Source: Bacteroidales bacterium
GTDB lineage: Bacteria > Bacteroidota > Bacteroidia > Bacteroidales > JAIPAP01
Direction: 5' to 3'
Assembly: GCA_021740045.1 (NCBI GenBank)
Contig: JAIPAP010000017.1
Coordinates: forward strand, 1 to 45,567
Length of the DNA: 45,567 bases
Shown here piece by piece: positions 27,021 to 37,948 of the stretch (the stretch's first letter is position 1; the number at the start of each line of letters is the position of its first letter). The position numbers and the translations under genes are program-made. The notes below the pieces were generated by a model. It was not told the DNA's origin, ran no database searches, and worked only from the letters and a program-made list of their open reading frames with translations.

Positions 27021-28505
27021 ATGCAGATACGTGCACAAATAGGAATGGTGTTGAATCTCGATAAATGCATTGGTTGCCACACTTGTTCGGTAACCTGCAA
27101 AAACGTGTGGACTTCACGCAAAGGGATGGAATATGCCTGGTTCAACAATGTGGAGACTAAGCCGGGTCTCGGCTATCCGGTCGACTGGGAGAACCAGGAA
27201 CACTGGAAAGGAGGCTGGGAGATCAGGAAAAATGACCTGCACCCCAAAATGGGCAATAAAAAAGGCATTGTGAAAAATATCTTTAATAATCCTTACATGC
27301 CCCGAATAGATGATTATTACGAGCCTTTTACCTTCAATTATTCCATTCTGCATAAAAGCTCGAAGTTCAAAACCCCGCCATCGGCAAGGCCTTATTCCAT
27401 GATCACGGGTAAGAAGATGGAAAAGATCGAATATGGTCCTAACTGGGAAGACAACCTGGGTGGAACTTATGAATCGCGGAGCCGGGAAAAGAATTTCGAC
27501 GAAATACAAAAAGAGATCTACGGGGAGTTTGAAAATTCCTTTATGATGTATTTGCCGCGCCTATGCGAGCATTGCATCAATCCTACTTGCCTGGCGGCCT
27601 GCCCTTCGGGGGCTATTTACAAAAGGGAAGAAGACGGCATTGTACTGATCGATCAGGATCGTTGCCGGGGATGGCGGCAATGTGTAAGCGCCTGTCCGTA
27701 TAAAAAGATCTATTTTAACTGGCAAACCAAGAAATCGGAGAAATGCACCTTGTGTTATCCCAAAATTGAGGCCGGCGAACCAACGCTTTGTTCCGAATCA
27801 TGCGTGGGCAGGTTAAGGTACATCGGGGTAATGTTGTATGATGCCGAAAAGATAAAGGCCGCCGCATCCAAAGAAAATGAACAGGAGCTTTACCAGGCTC
27901 ATCTCGATGTTTTTCTCGATCCCCATGATCCCGATGTTATAAGGGAGGCCCGTGAACAGGGCATACCCGATAATTTTCTGGATGCGGCTAAAAATTCACC
28001 GGTTTACAAAATGGCCATGGACTGGAGGGTGGCTTTCCCCCTGCATCCTGAATACCGCACCCTGCCGATGGTTTGGTATGTGCCTCCGCTATCCCCCATT
28101 CAATCGGCTGCCGATAGTGGCAAGATTGGGCATAACGGCATAATACCCGATGTGGATTCCATGCGCATTCCGGTAAAATACCTGGCCAATATGTTTACGG
28201 CCGGTGATGAAGAACCCGTTAAAAATGCATTGAAAAAAATGCTGGCCATGCGGGCATACATGCGTACCAAAACCGTGGAAAATGAAGTCAATGAAGAAGC
28301 ACTTAAGGATATCGACCTCACCGCTGGCCAGGTGGAGGAAATGTATCGCTACATGGCGATCGCCGATTATAAAGACCGCTTTGTCATTCCAACTTCTCAC
28401 AAGGAATACGCAGAGGATGCCTTTGGCGATAAATCGGCTTGTGGGTTTACGGACGATGAAGGCTGTGGTACCGGAAAATTCAAAAATTTATTTGGAGGAT
28501 TATGA
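27021..28505 (+). CDS. narH: Respiratory nitrate reductase beta subunit (copy 1)
   Basis: The 494-aa iron-sulfur subunit transfers electrons from the NarI hemes to NarG. The first cysteine group is C16-x2-C19-x2-C22-x3-C26 (CIGCHTCSVTCKN). The later groups are CEHCINPTCLAACP, CRGWRQCVSACP and CTLCYPKIEAG...CSESC. The tryptophan in CRGWRQC replaces a cysteine, as expected for the 3Fe-4S cluster of NarH. MQIRAQIGMVLNLDKCIGC at the start fits the family exactly. narJ follows after 120 nt containing two hairpins. A rather acidic, cysteine-containing tail (CGFTDDEGCGTG) ends the protein. Confidence 0.97.
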   Translation: MQIRAQIGMVLNLDKCIGCHTCSVTCKNVWTSRKGMEYAWFNNVETKPGLGYPVDWENQEHWKGGWEIRKNDLHPKMGNKKGIVKNIFNNPYMPRIDDYYEPFTFNYSILHKSSKFKTPPSARPYSMITGKKMEKIEYGPNWEDNLGGTYESRSREKNFDEIQKEIYGEFENSFMMYLPRLCEHCINPTCLAACPSGAIYKREEDGIVLIDQDRCRGWRQCVSACPYKKIYFNWQTKKSEKCTLCYPKIEAGEPTLCSESCVGRLRYIGVMLYDAEKIKAAASKENEQELYQAHLDVFLDPHDPDVIREAREQGIPDNFLDAAKNSPVYKMAMDWRVAFPLHPEYRTLPMVWYVPPLSPIQSAADSGKIGHNGIIPDVDSMRIPVKYLANMFTAGDEEPVKNALKKMLAMRAYMRTKTVENEVNEEALKDIDLTAGQVEEMYRYMAIADYKDRFVIPTSHKEYAEDAFGDKSACGFTDDEGCGTGKFKNLFGGL

Positions 28506-28516
28506 TGAAACGAAGC

Positions 28517-28564
28517 ATGACTAAATAATTATTAAGACACAAACGACAATGATTATTTAGTCAT
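28517..28564. repeat. 13-bp inverted repeat between narH and narJ
   Basis: ATGACTAAATAAT at 28517-28529 and its exact complement at 28552-28564 enclose a 22-nt loop, starting 11 nt after the narH stop. No T-tract follows, so it is more likely an mRNA stability or attenuation hairpin than a terminator. Confidence 0.6.
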
Positions 28565-28573
28565 ACGTAGTTC

Positions 28574-28593
28574 CCTGTCTGCCAACAGGCAGG
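28574..28593. repeat. GC-rich REP-like palindrome (CCTGTCTG / CAGGCAGG)
   Basis: An 8-pair stem with a CCAA loop lies between narH and narJ. Its minus-strand translation reads CLPVGRQG, the hallmark peptide of a short palindrome widely dispersed in Bacteroidota and sometimes miscalled as protein. It is probably a dispersed repeat that inserted in the operon. Confidence 0.6.
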
Positions 28594-28625
28594 CATCCGA
28601 CCATTAAAAAATAAAAAATAAACGG

Positions 28626-29249
28626 ATGAAAACTTACAAAATACTGTCGCTCTTGCTTTCCTATCCTTCTGAAGAAATACAGGATTTTTTGGGAGAAGTG
28701 GACAGTGAACTCAAAAATGAAAACCTGCTCCCCCCTGATGCGATAGAAGGAATAAAGCAATTTACGGATCATTTTGCCAATGAGGATATCACCGACTGGC
28801 AAGCACACTATGTGCAGTTGTTCGATTATTCAAGGGCGGCTTCATTGCATCTTTTTGAACATGTTAAAGGCGATTCCAAAGACCGGGGTCAGGCTATGGT
28901 TGACCTGATCAACTTTTACCGCGAAAATGGAATGGAATTAGCTACCAATGAGTTGCCGGATCATCTGCCTGTATTTCTTGAATTTTTGTCAACACAGGAA
29001 CCGGAGAAAGCGGCCAAACTTCTTTCGGAGCCGGTTAATGTAATTGCCCGGATTTTTGAAAAACTGCATGAAAAGGAAAACCAGTATCAACATATCCTTG
29101 CGGCTATCCTGGAGCTATCGGAGCGAAAGCCTGAGCAATCAACCGTTGAAAAGATCATCAATAGTCAAAAACCAATGGATTTGGACGAGGAGTATGAAGA
29201 AAAGCCGGTGACATTCGGTGGAAATAACGATTGTACCGGTTGTTATTAA
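28626..29249 (+). CDS. narJ: Nitrate reductase assembly chaperone (copy 1)
   Basis: The 207-aa cytoplasmic chaperone helps insert the molybdenum cofactor and assemble NarGH before membrane attachment. The TorD/NarJ-type all-helical fold is indicated by YKILSLLLSYPSEEI at the start, AHYVQLFDYSRAASLHLFEHVKGDSKDRGQAM (about 60-90) and ELPDHLPVFLEFLS (about 118-131). The C-terminus ends in DCTGCY, a cysteine pair that the second copy lacks. Position between narH and narI is canonical. Confidence 0.95.
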   Translation: MKTYKILSLLLSYPSEEIQDFLGEVDSELKNENLLPPDAIEGIKQFTDHFANEDITDWQAHYVQLFDYSRAASLHLFEHVKGDSKDRGQAMVDLINFYRENGMELATNELPDHLPVFLEFLSTQEPEKAAKLLSEPVNVIARIFEKLHEKENQYQHILAAILELSERKPEQSTVEKIINSQKPMDLDEEYEEKPVTFGGNNDCTGCY

Positions 29250-29261
29250 AAATAATGAACT

Positions 29262-29951
29262 ATGGAACATTATATTAACAATCTGCTGTTTACTTATTTC
29301 CCGCATATTGCCATGGCGGTGTTTTGGTTTGGGTTGATCACCCGCTTGGTGAAAACCAATAAAACCGTACAGGCTCAATCCACTCAATTTTTAGCCGACC
29401 GTAAAATCCGCATTGGGAGCAATTTATTTCATGTGGGCATCATCATGGTATTTTTCGGGCATTTTACGGGACTGTTCACACCCGAAACGGTATACCATAT
29501 GGTAATCTCCACCGAAACCAAACGCATAATTGCCATCACACTTGGAAGTGTTTTCGGCACCATGACCTTTGTGGGTATGATCATCCTGATCACCCGCCGT
29601 TTAAAGGATGACCGGATACGAATCAACAGCACTTTTCAAGACTATTTCCTGCTTTTTTTGTTGTTAATCGAAGTAGGATTGGGATTGGCATCAATATCAA
29701 CTACAGCTACTGCATCGGTTGAGCATTATGCTTCGCTGGGTGTATGGGCGCAAAAGGTCATCACTTTTCAACCCGATGCAGGTGCAGTGATAGCCGGGCA
29801 TAATCTTATTTATAAGCTGCACATTGTAGTTGGGTTGTTCATTTTTATTATTTTTCCATACACCAAACTAATGCACATGTTGACTATCCCGATAGCTTAT
29901 TTTTTCAGGTCGGGATATCAACTTGTAAGAAAAGGGTTGCATTGGAAATAA
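29262..29951 (+). CDS. narI: Respiratory nitrate reductase gamma subunit, cytochrome b (copy 1)
   Basis: The 229-aa membrane subunit oxidises quinol and carries two b hemes. Five helices can be placed at about 5-25, 48-68, 86-106, 125-145 and 178-200. The heme-ligand histidines occur as the expected pairs: FHVGIIMVFFGH in helix 2, and H of AGHNLIYKLH and of KLMH in the last. It starts 12 nt after narJ and is followed 9 nt later by a dihydroorotate-dehydrogenase-like gene. Confidence 0.96.
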   Translation: MEHYINNLLFTYFPHIAMAVFWFGLITRLVKTNKTVQAQSTQFLADRKIRIGSNLFHVGIIMVFFGHFTGLFTPETVYHMVISTETKRIIAITLGSVFGTMTFVGMIILITRRLKDDRIRINSTFQDYFLLFLLLIEVGLGLASISTTATASVEHYASLGVWAQKVITFQPDAGAVIAGHNLIYKLHIVVGLFIFIIFPYTKLMHMLTIPIAYFFRSGYQLVRKGLHWK

Positions 29952-29960
29952 TTAAAATTA

Positions 29961-30926
29961 ATGCTTATGTTGGAAACAAATTACCTTGGTATAAAACTTA
30001 AAAATCCGATCATTATCGGTAGTAGCGGATTAACCGGAAAAGAAAGTTCTATTCTCGAACTTGAAAAACACGGTGCCGGCGCTATCGTGTTGAAATCATT
30101 ATTTGAAGAAGACATTTACACCGATTTTACGCGCGAGGCCGGAAAAGGCAAGCGTTCGGATGAGGAACTCGATTACCTGGATGTAAAGGTTAAGCAACAA
30201 CATCTTGCAGAATATACGGACTTGATCAGGAGTGTAAAATCAAAACTTGAGATACCGGTCATGGCTAGCATTAATTGCACGACCAGCCATGAATGGGGCT
30301 ATTTTGCCGGTGAGATCAATAGAGCCGGCGCCGATGCCCTGGAGTTGAATATATATGAAGTCCCGGAAATAAAGCAATCCGGTAAGGATATTGAACAACG
30401 GCATTTTGAGATCATTCGTAATGTTTTACGAAAGATAAATATCCCGCTGACGGTTAAAATTAGTCCTTATCATAGTTCACCGGGTTATTTTTGCTCTGAA
30501 CTTAAAAAGATGGGTGTATCCGGTGTAACCCTGTTCAATCGCTTTTTAGGGCCCAATTTTAATCCCCAAACCTTTGAATTTGAAAAAAACAATCTGTACA
30601 GCTCCCCGGATGAATATTTCAATACCCTGAGATGGATCGGTATTCTTGATGAAAAAATCAAGATTCACCTTTGTGCCTCCACCGGAATACATGACAGCAC
30701 AACCATAATGAAAATGCTGGCAGCAGGAGCTTCGGCGGTACAGCTTGTGAGTGTGGTCTACAAACATGGACCTGAGATCATTTCCAGGATGGAAGCAGAG
30801 ATAAAAGAATTCTTGAAATCAGCAGGTTTCGAATCAATTAAAGCTTATCGAAAAGAAGCTGATAAGCAGTTGAAGCGGGAAAACTTCACGCGGTCGCAGT
30901 TCCTGCGATTAAAAAAGTTTACTTAG
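29961..30926 (+). CDS. Dihydroorotate dehydrogenase-like flavoprotein in the nar operon
   Basis: The 321-aa TIM-barrel protein is of the class 1 dihydroorotate dehydrogenase-like family, expected to bind FMN. The start (LETNYLGIKLKNPIIIGSSG) is typical, and SINCTTSHEWGYFA, ADALELNIYEVP, PLTVKISPYHS and GASAVQLVSVVYKHG mark the barrel. It differs from genuine PyrD: I cannot place the normal catalytic loop with confidence, and no pyrimidine genes are near. The start could also be the ATG at 29967. It begins 9 nt after narI, so it is very likely co-transcribed with narGHJI. The substrate is unknown; a redox role linked to nitrate respiration is only inference. Confidence 0.85.
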   Translation: MLMLETNYLGIKLKNPIIIGSSGLTGKESSILELEKHGAGAIVLKSLFEEDIYTDFTREAGKGKRSDEELDYLDVKVKQQHLAEYTDLIRSVKSKLEIPVMASINCTTSHEWGYFAGEINRAGADALELNIYEVPEIKQSGKDIEQRHFEIIRNVLRKINIPLTVKISPYHSSPGYFCSELKKMGVSGVTLFNRFLGPNFNPQTFEFEKNNLYSSPDEYFNTLRWIGILDEKIKIHLCASTGIHDSTTIMKMLAAGASAVQLVSVVYKHGPEIISRMEAEIKEFLKSAGFESIKAYRKEADKQLKRENFTRSQFLRLKKFT

Positions 30927-31081
30927 CTGTGTTGTTTCATTTCTATCGTTTTATTCGTTAACATTTCATTAACAAAATATTTTATCCATAAATGTCTAAA
31001 AAACAATTGGATGATAATTTTATTCGCTTTATTATATAAAATCGTACATAATTACTTGCATTTACTGCCTTTCCAAATTAA

Positions 31082-31173
31082 CTTTGCTATAAATAATTAG
31101 ATATGAGCTATTTAAGTATTGTTAATGCATAATTAACCCAATAAGATATCTAACACTATGTGCTATAGCAAAG
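31082..31173. promoter_or_regulatory. 92-bp imperfect palindrome upstream of the cytochrome/narG2 unit
   Basis: Four nested inverted-repeat segments share one centre: CTTTGCTATA (31082-31091) with TATAGCAAAG (31164-31173), TTAGATAT with ATATCTAA, TATT with AATA, and GTTAAT-GCATA-ATTAAC in the middle. The palindrome ends 22 nt before the cytochrome ATG, so it lies in the promoter/leader region. It could be stacked operator sites, a leader hairpin or a small mobile palindrome. Confidence 0.6.
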
Positions 31174-31195
31174 GCAGAAACGAAAAAACAAGCCC

Positions 31196-32050
31196 ATGAA
31201 AATCATCATCTTGAAAATATCAGTTTTAATCCTGATCTGTCTGCCCATCAGTGACGGATTAACACAAACATCAGGTAAACAAGTTTTTCGCAACAAGGGC
31301 TGTGCAGGTTGCCATACTATTAACGAAGGAAAATTAATCGGACCCGACCTTGCCAACATCACTGAAAAGCGGAATCGTAAGTGGTTGATCAATTTCATAC
31401 GCTCACCCAAAAAGATGATCGACAATGGCGATACTCTTGCCGTAAGATTATACAATAAATACAACAAAGTGATGATGCCCGCTAATGATATGACCGATGA
31501 AGAAATAAAAAACCTGCTGGATTTTATAGCCCAAAAAAGCTCCGAAAAGACTAATCAACAAAACACTAAACAGAAATCAACGGCAACAGCATATAATGCC
31601 AATAACTTTTCAACCGGTAAACAGCTGTTTACAGGAGAATTACTTTTTATGAACTATGGCCCTTCCTGCATATCCTGTCATGATATTAAAAATATGTCGT
31701 CTTTACATGGCGGAATGCTCGCCAAAGATCTTTCAACAACCTATAAACGCTTGGGCGATAGGGGCATTAGAGCTTTGCTTAAGAATCCTGCATTTCCGGT
31801 GATGAAGGAAGCTTACCGCAACAAACCGCTCACAAAAGCGGAAATCCATAATCTCACGGCTTTTCTGAAAAAGGCGGCACAGAAAAAACCCGGAAAACAA
31901 ACTGCCGGAGTGAAATTCGAAAGCCAATTTATTATCGTCGGCCTGTTGGGAGCCGGTATTTTCATCCTCGTTATTTCATTGATCTGGCTGAGAAGGAAGA
32001 AGCATAGTGTGAATGATGAAATATACGAACGTCAGCTTAGAACTGAATAA
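31196..32050 (+). CDS. Membrane-anchored diheme cytochrome c (NarC-like position)
   Basis: The 284-aa product has a signal peptide (hydrophobic residues 3-17), two c-type heme sites (CAGCH at about 39-43 and CISCH at about 158-162) with candidate distal methionines in VMMPANDM and FPVMKEA, and a C-terminal membrane helix (about 243-265) followed by a basic tail RRKK. It would thus be a periplasmic diheme cytochrome held by its tail. It lies 20 nt before narG2 and so heads the second cluster, as narC heads the Thermus nar operon. It may pass electrons between the bc-type pool or periplasmic donors and the second reductase. The alternative is an unrelated diheme protein of the same operon. Confidence 0.85.
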   Translation: MKIIILKISVLILICLPISDGLTQTSGKQVFRNKGCAGCHTINEGKLIGPDLANITEKRNRKWLINFIRSPKKMIDNGDTLAVRLYNKYNKVMMPANDMTDEEIKNLLDFIAQKSSEKTNQQNTKQKSTATAYNANNFSTGKQLFTGELLFMNYGPSCISCHDIKNMSSLHGGMLAKDLSTTYKRLGDRGIRALLKNPAFPVMKEAYRNKPLTKAEIHNLTAFLKKAAQKKPGKQTAGVKFESQFIIVGLLGAGIFILVISLIWLRRKKHSVNDEIYERQLRTE

Positions 32051-32070
32051 ATAACTGAAAATAAGCACAT

Positions 32071-35000
32071 ATGAGTTGGATACAAGACCTTATATCTCCG
32101 AATACCCGCAAATGGGAACAATTTTACCGCAATCGTTTTCAGCATGACCGTGTATACAGGAGCACTCATGGGGTCAATTGTACCGGTGGATGTTCCTGGC
32201 AAATACATGTAAAAGACGGTATTGTGGTGTGGGAAACCCAGCAACTGGACTACCCATTGCTGGATGATAAGCTACCGCCGTATGAACCGCGCGGTTGCCA
32301 GCGCGGGATATCATTCTCGTGGTACCTTTACAGCCCCTTACGAATCAAGTATCCACTCATCCGTGGGAAATTATTGGATGCCTATCGTGAAATAAGAGAA
32401 AAGTCCAATGACCCGGTGGAAGCCTGGAAAAAACTTCAGGAAGATGCACCCAAACGAAGCGAATATCAAAAAGCACGCGGTAAAGGCGGTTTCCGACGGG
32501 CAAGCTGGGAGGAACTGCTCGAGATCATTGCTGCCTCCAACATCTATACGGCCCAGAAGCATGGCCCCGACCGGGTTATCGGGTTTTCTCCCATTCCGGC
32601 CATGTCGATGCTCAGCTATGCCGGTGGAAGCCGTTTTCTGCAACTTTTCGGAGGGGTGAACCTTAGTTTTTACGATTGGTACTGCGACTTGCCAAACGCC
32701 TCACCCGAAATCTGGGGCGAACAAACCGATGTGGCCGAAAGTGCCGATTGGTACAACTCCAAATTCATTGCTGTAATGGGTGCAAACCTGAACATGACCC
32801 GTACACCCGATACGCACTTTTTTGCCGAGGCCCGATACAACGGAACTAAAACCGTGGTATTTTCCCCCGACTTCAGCCAGGTGGCCAAATATTCTGACCA
32901 ATGGGTTCCCATTCATGCCGGCAGCGATGGCGCCTTCTGGATGGGCGTAACACATGTCATCTTGCAGGAATTTCATCATAAAAAGCAGGTGCCCTATTTC
33001 CTTAATTATGCAAAGCAATATACCGACAGCCCTTATCTTGTTGAACTATCGGAAGACGATAGCCGGTATAAACCTGGAAAATTGCTACGGGCAAACCGCA
33101 TTGAGCAATACAAAGATATAGAGAACGGCGATTGGAAATTCCTTAACATCAATGAGTCCACCGGCAAGCTGGTTGTTCCCAATGGAAATATCGGGCACCG
33201 CTGGGATAGCGAAGAAGGCAACTGGAATTTGAAATTGAAGGATAACACCGGGAATGAGCCTATTGACCCCTTACTTAGCTTAATTGATCATGCCGATGAA
33301 ATTCTTCAGGTTGAATTCAGGGACTTTGGCCTGGATAATCGCTATGAAAGAGGAGTCCCCGTTCAGTGGATCAAAACCGTTGATGGTGAAAAGGTACCGG
33401 TTACCACTGTTTATGACCTTACGATGGCTCAGTACGGCGTTAGCCGGGGCTTGGATGGTCATTATCCTGATTCGGACGATTATCATAACAAAGACATGGC
33501 TTTTACACCGGCCTGGCAGGAGATCTTCTCAGGCACCGATGCCAATACCGTAATTCAATTTGCGCGTGAATGGGCTAAAACGGCCGAGGCTACCAACGGA
33601 AAATGCTCCATCATCATAGGAGCAGGAGTAAATCATTGGTATCAGAATAACCTGATGTACCGGGCAGGAATAATGACCCTGATGTTATGTGGATGTGTTG
33701 GTGTGAACGGTGGTGGGCTGAATCATTACGTGGGTCAGGAAAAACTGGCTCCAATCGATTCATGGGGAACCATCGCCTTTGCCAAGGACTGGGTGGATGC
33801 AGCGCGTTTGCAGCAAGCTCCCATTTGGCATTACATCAATACTTCCCAGTATCGCTATGACGGTTTTTCATCGGAATACAACATTGCCCCGGAAAATGAA
33901 TATACCAACATGCATAATGCCGATCTTATCCTTAAATCCATAAGAATGGGATGGATGCCATACTATCCGCAATTCAATAAAAATCCTTTGGATTTATGTA
34001 AGGAAGCCTTGGAAAACGGAGCCTCTACCGATGATGAGATCAAGGATTACATTTTACAAAAACTTAAATCGGGTGAATTGGGTTATTCTGCCGCCGATCC
34101 TGAAGCGGAAGAGAATTTTCCCCGTGTTTGGTACATCTGGAGGGGTAATGCCATTTCGGGTAGCATGAAAGGCCATGAATATCTGCTTAAGCATTACCTG
34201 GGAACACATTCAAATGTTATAGCTACCGAAAGGGAAGAACAAAAAACCGAAGAAGTTAAATGGCATGAAGTGGCGCCGGAGGGTAAGATGGACCTGGTGG
34301 TGGATTTGAATTTCCGTATGGATTCCTCGGCCCTGTATTCCGATATTGTACTACCGGCGGCATCATGGTATGAAAAGGATGACCTGAACAGCACTGATTT
34401 ACACTCCTTCATTCATCCCTTAACCGCTGCTGTGGCCCCTGTATGGGAATCAAAGACCGATTGGGATATTTTTAAACAGATTGCCCGTAAGACAAGTGAA
34501 CTGGCAAAACAACATTTTTCCAGCCCTGTTAAAGATGTTGTCACAGCGCCACTGGCGCATGATACGCCGGATGAAATTACTCAACCGGAAGTGAAAGACT
34601 GGGCTCACGGCGAATGTGAAGCCATACCCGGAAAAACCATGCATAAGCTCAAGATCGTGGAACGGGATTATACCCGGCTATATGAAAAGTTTATAAGCCT
34701 TGGCGATAAAGTAAGAAGTAAAGGCCTTGGAGCGCATGGTAATGCTTATGCCTGTGAAGATGTATATGATGAAATAAGCCAATCAGCACATTTTGCCCGC
34801 GAGAAACTGGATAACAAAATGTATCCCTCACTAAAGGAAGCGGAATCGGCCGCCAATGTCATCATGCAATTATCAACACTGACCAATGGTAAGTTAACTT
34901 CGAGGGCATATAAAAATGCCGAAAAGAAAACCGGCCTCAAGCTAACCGACATTTCCGAAGGGAATGAGCATACCAGGGTGAGCTTTTCCAATTTAAAAGC

Positions 35001-35697
35001 ACAGCCTCACCGATACAATAGTTCACCCATATGGTCGGGCCTGATGAATGCAGGACGAGCCTATGCGGCTTTTACTTATAATGTGGAACGTCTTGTGCCG
35101 TGGCGTACATTAACCGGCCGCCAGCATTTATACCTCGACCATCCCATGTACATCGCTTATGGTGAAAACCTGCCTACCTATAAGCCTTCTCCAAAATGGG
35201 AGCTGTACGGCGATTTGCGTGAAACCCTTAAAAACGGGGAGGCCAAGGTGTTGAACTGTTTAACACCACATGGCAAATGGCATATCCATTCCACGTATAT
35301 GGATAACATTCGTATGCTCACTTTATCCCGCGGTATTGAACCTTGCTGGCTCAGCGAAGCCGATGCCGAAGAGCTCGGTATCAAAGATAATGATTGGGTG
35401 GAGGTACACAACGATCACGGTGTGTTTAGCACGCGTGCCGTAGTGAGTAACCGCATTCCAAAAGGAGTTTGCATTGTTTATCACGCCTCGGAAAGGACTA
35501 TTAGTGTTCCTAAATCACAAGTGCGTAACGGTAAACGAGCCGGTGGCAATAATAGCTTTACCCGGGTGCACCTCAAGCCTAATTTGCTTGCAGGTGGTTA
35601 CGGGCAGTTTTCATATCACTTTAACTACTGGGGCCCTACCGCACCTAATCGTGATACGCATGTGATTGTAAAGAAAATGACCAAGGTTGAATTTTAA
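32071..35697 (+). CDS. narG: Nitrate reductase alpha subunit, diverged copy 2
   Basis: The 1208-aa molybdopterin enzyme is related to NarG1 throughout but strongly diverged, mostly in the middle (about 330-480 and 600-720). The FS0 ligands H33, C37, C41 ([12 protein letters not shown]) and C76 (EPRGCQRG) and the Mo ligand D206 ([20 protein letters not shown]) are all kept, so it should be active. GGC for GSC and NASPEI for PASPQT are shared-site changes near the cofactors. No twin-arginine signal is present. The substrate is probably nitrate; other oxyanions such as chlorate, or the reverse reaction, cannot be excluded from sequence alone. It is preceded by the diheme cytochrome and overlapped or closely followed by narH2. 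Confidence 0.95.
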   Translation: MSWIQDLISPNTRKWEQFYRNRFQHDRVYRSTHGVNCTGGCSWQIHVKDGIVVWETQQLDYPLLDDKLPPYEPRGCQRGISFSWYLYSPLRIKYPLIRGKLLDAYREIREKSNDPVEAWKKLQEDAPKRSEYQKARGKGGFRRASWEELLEIIAASNIYTAQKHGPDRVIGFSPIPAMSMLSYAGGSRFLQLFGGVNLSFYDWYCDLPNASPEIWGEQTDVAESADWYNSKFIAVMGANLNMTRTPDTHFFAEARYNGTKTVVFSPDFSQVAKYSDQWVPIHAGSDGAFWMGVTHVILQEFHHKKQVPYFLNYAKQYTDSPYLVELSEDDSRYKPGKLLRANRIEQYKDIENGDWKFLNINESTGKLVVPNGNIGHRWDSEEGNWNLKLKDNTGNEPIDPLLSLIDHADEILQVEFRDFGLDNRYERGVPVQWIKTVDGEKVPVTTVYDLTMAQYGVSRGLDGHYPDSDDYHNKDMAFTPAWQEIFSGTDANTVIQFAREWAKTAEATNGKCSIIIGAGVNHWYQNNLMYRAGIMTLMLCGCVGVNGGGLNHYVGQEKLAPIDSWGTIAFAKDWVDAARLQQAPIWHYINTSQYRYDGFSSEYNIAPENEYTNMHNADLILKSIRMGWMPYYPQFNKNPLDLCKEALENGASTDDEIKDYILQKLKSGELGYSAADPEAEENFPRVWYIWRGNAISGSMKGHEYLLKHYLGTHSNVIATEREEQKTEEVKWHEVAPEGKMDLVVDLNFRMDSSALYSDIVLPAASWYEKDDLNSTDLHSFIHPLTAAVAPVWESKTDWDIFKQIARKTSELAKQHFSSPVKDVVTAPLAHDTPDEITQPEVKDWAHGECEAIPGKTMHKLKIVERDYTRLYEKFISLGDKVRSKGLGAHGNAYACEDVYDEISQSAHFAREKLDNKMYPSLKEAESAANVIMQLSTLTNGKLTSRAYKNAEKKTGLKLTDISEGNEHTRVSFSNLKAQPHRYNSSPIWSGLMNAGRAYAAFTYNVERLVPWRTLTGRQHLYLDHPMYIAYGENLPTYKPSPKWELYGDLRETLKNGEAKVLNCLTPHGKWHIHSTYMDNIRMLTLSRGIEPCWLSEADAEELGIKDNDWVEVHNDHGVFSTRAVVSNRIPKGVCIVYHASERTISVPKSQVRNGKRAGGNNSFTRVHLKPNLLAGGYGQFSYHFNYWGPTAPNRDTHVIVKKMTKVEF

Positions 35698-35707
35698 GAT
35701 AGATGCT

Positions 35708-37231
<1,524 letters not shown>

Positions 37232-37291
37232 TAGGACTTTGAAACAAAGTATGAAACAATTAATATGAGATCAATCAAAACCGCTGAAACT

Positions 37292-37945
37292 ATGGCTATC
37301 AACTTAAAACACTATACCTTATTTGCCGGGGCGCTCGAATATCCTGATAAGGATTATAGGAAGGAAGTGCATGAACTTGCGCAACTGCTAACTTCCGATT
37401 TTGCGGAAGCCGCTAAGGAGTTTGCGCATTTTAGCCGGGTCATATCCCATGCTGATCTCAGGCAACTCGAGGAACTGTATACCCGAACATTTGACGTACA
37501 GGCCCTGACAACGCTTGATATTGGTTACCTGTTATTTGGCGAGGATTATAAACGGGGTAAGTTCCTGGTAAACCTGAACAATGAAATGCGCGAAGCCGGG
37601 ATTGATTGCAAGGGGCAACTATCGGATTATCTGCCTAATGTGTTACGGTTGATCAATCGCATGGAGAAAGAAAATTTGCGCGATGAACTAGTGGTAATGA
37701 TCATGATTCCCTCAATAAACAAGATCCTTAACGATTTCACACCCGAACGGATAAAGATGAAGCAAAAGATCTACAAAAAGCATCAAAAAACACTGCTTGA
37801 AAATCCTACTGACTACCCCCTTATTTACTACTTTTTGTTTTCTACCTTAAAAAGGGTCTTAATAGAAGATTTTAATAGTGAAGCGAAAAAGGCGGTTGAA
37901 CATGAATATGAAAAAGATATTAATCAGGAACTGAAAAATGGTTAA
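37292..37945 (+). CDS. narJ: Nitrate reductase assembly chaperone, copy 2
   Basis: The product is 217 aa from the ATG at 37292 (MAINLKHYTLFAGALEYPD), which fits NarJ better than the 226-aa form from 37265. NarJ-type features are LEELYTRTFDVQALTTLDIGYLLFGEDYKRG (about 60-90) and QLSDYLPNVLRLINRM. It is less similar to NarJ1 than the structural subunits are to theirs, and lacks its C-terminal cysteine pair. It is located canonically between narH2 and narI2 and presumably serves NarG2 specifically. Confidence 0.88.
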   Translation: MAINLKHYTLFAGALEYPDKDYRKEVHELAQLLTSDFAEAAKEFAHFSRVISHADLRQLEELYTRTFDVQALTTLDIGYLLFGEDYKRGKFLVNLNNEMREAGIDCKGQLSDYLPNVLRLINRMEKENLRDELVVMIMIPSINKILNDFTPERIKMKQKIYKKHQKTLLENPTDYPLIYYFLFSTLKRVLIEDFNSEAKKAVEHEYEKDINQELKNG

Positions 37946-37948
37946 GCT

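Noticed and set aside
28557-28808. Minus-strand frame starting in the narH-narJ gap and containing CLPVGRQG
   Set aside because: The peptide is the translation of a GC-rich palindrome known as a false-gene maker in Bacteroidota; the rest is antisense to narJ.
32071-35697. Second NarG as a periplasmic nitrite oxidoreductase (Nxr) or chlorate reductase
   Set aside because: There is no twin-arginine signal, and the operon includes a NarI-type quinol-oxidising subunit, so a cytoplasm-facing nitrate reductase is the simpler reading; other substrates stay open.
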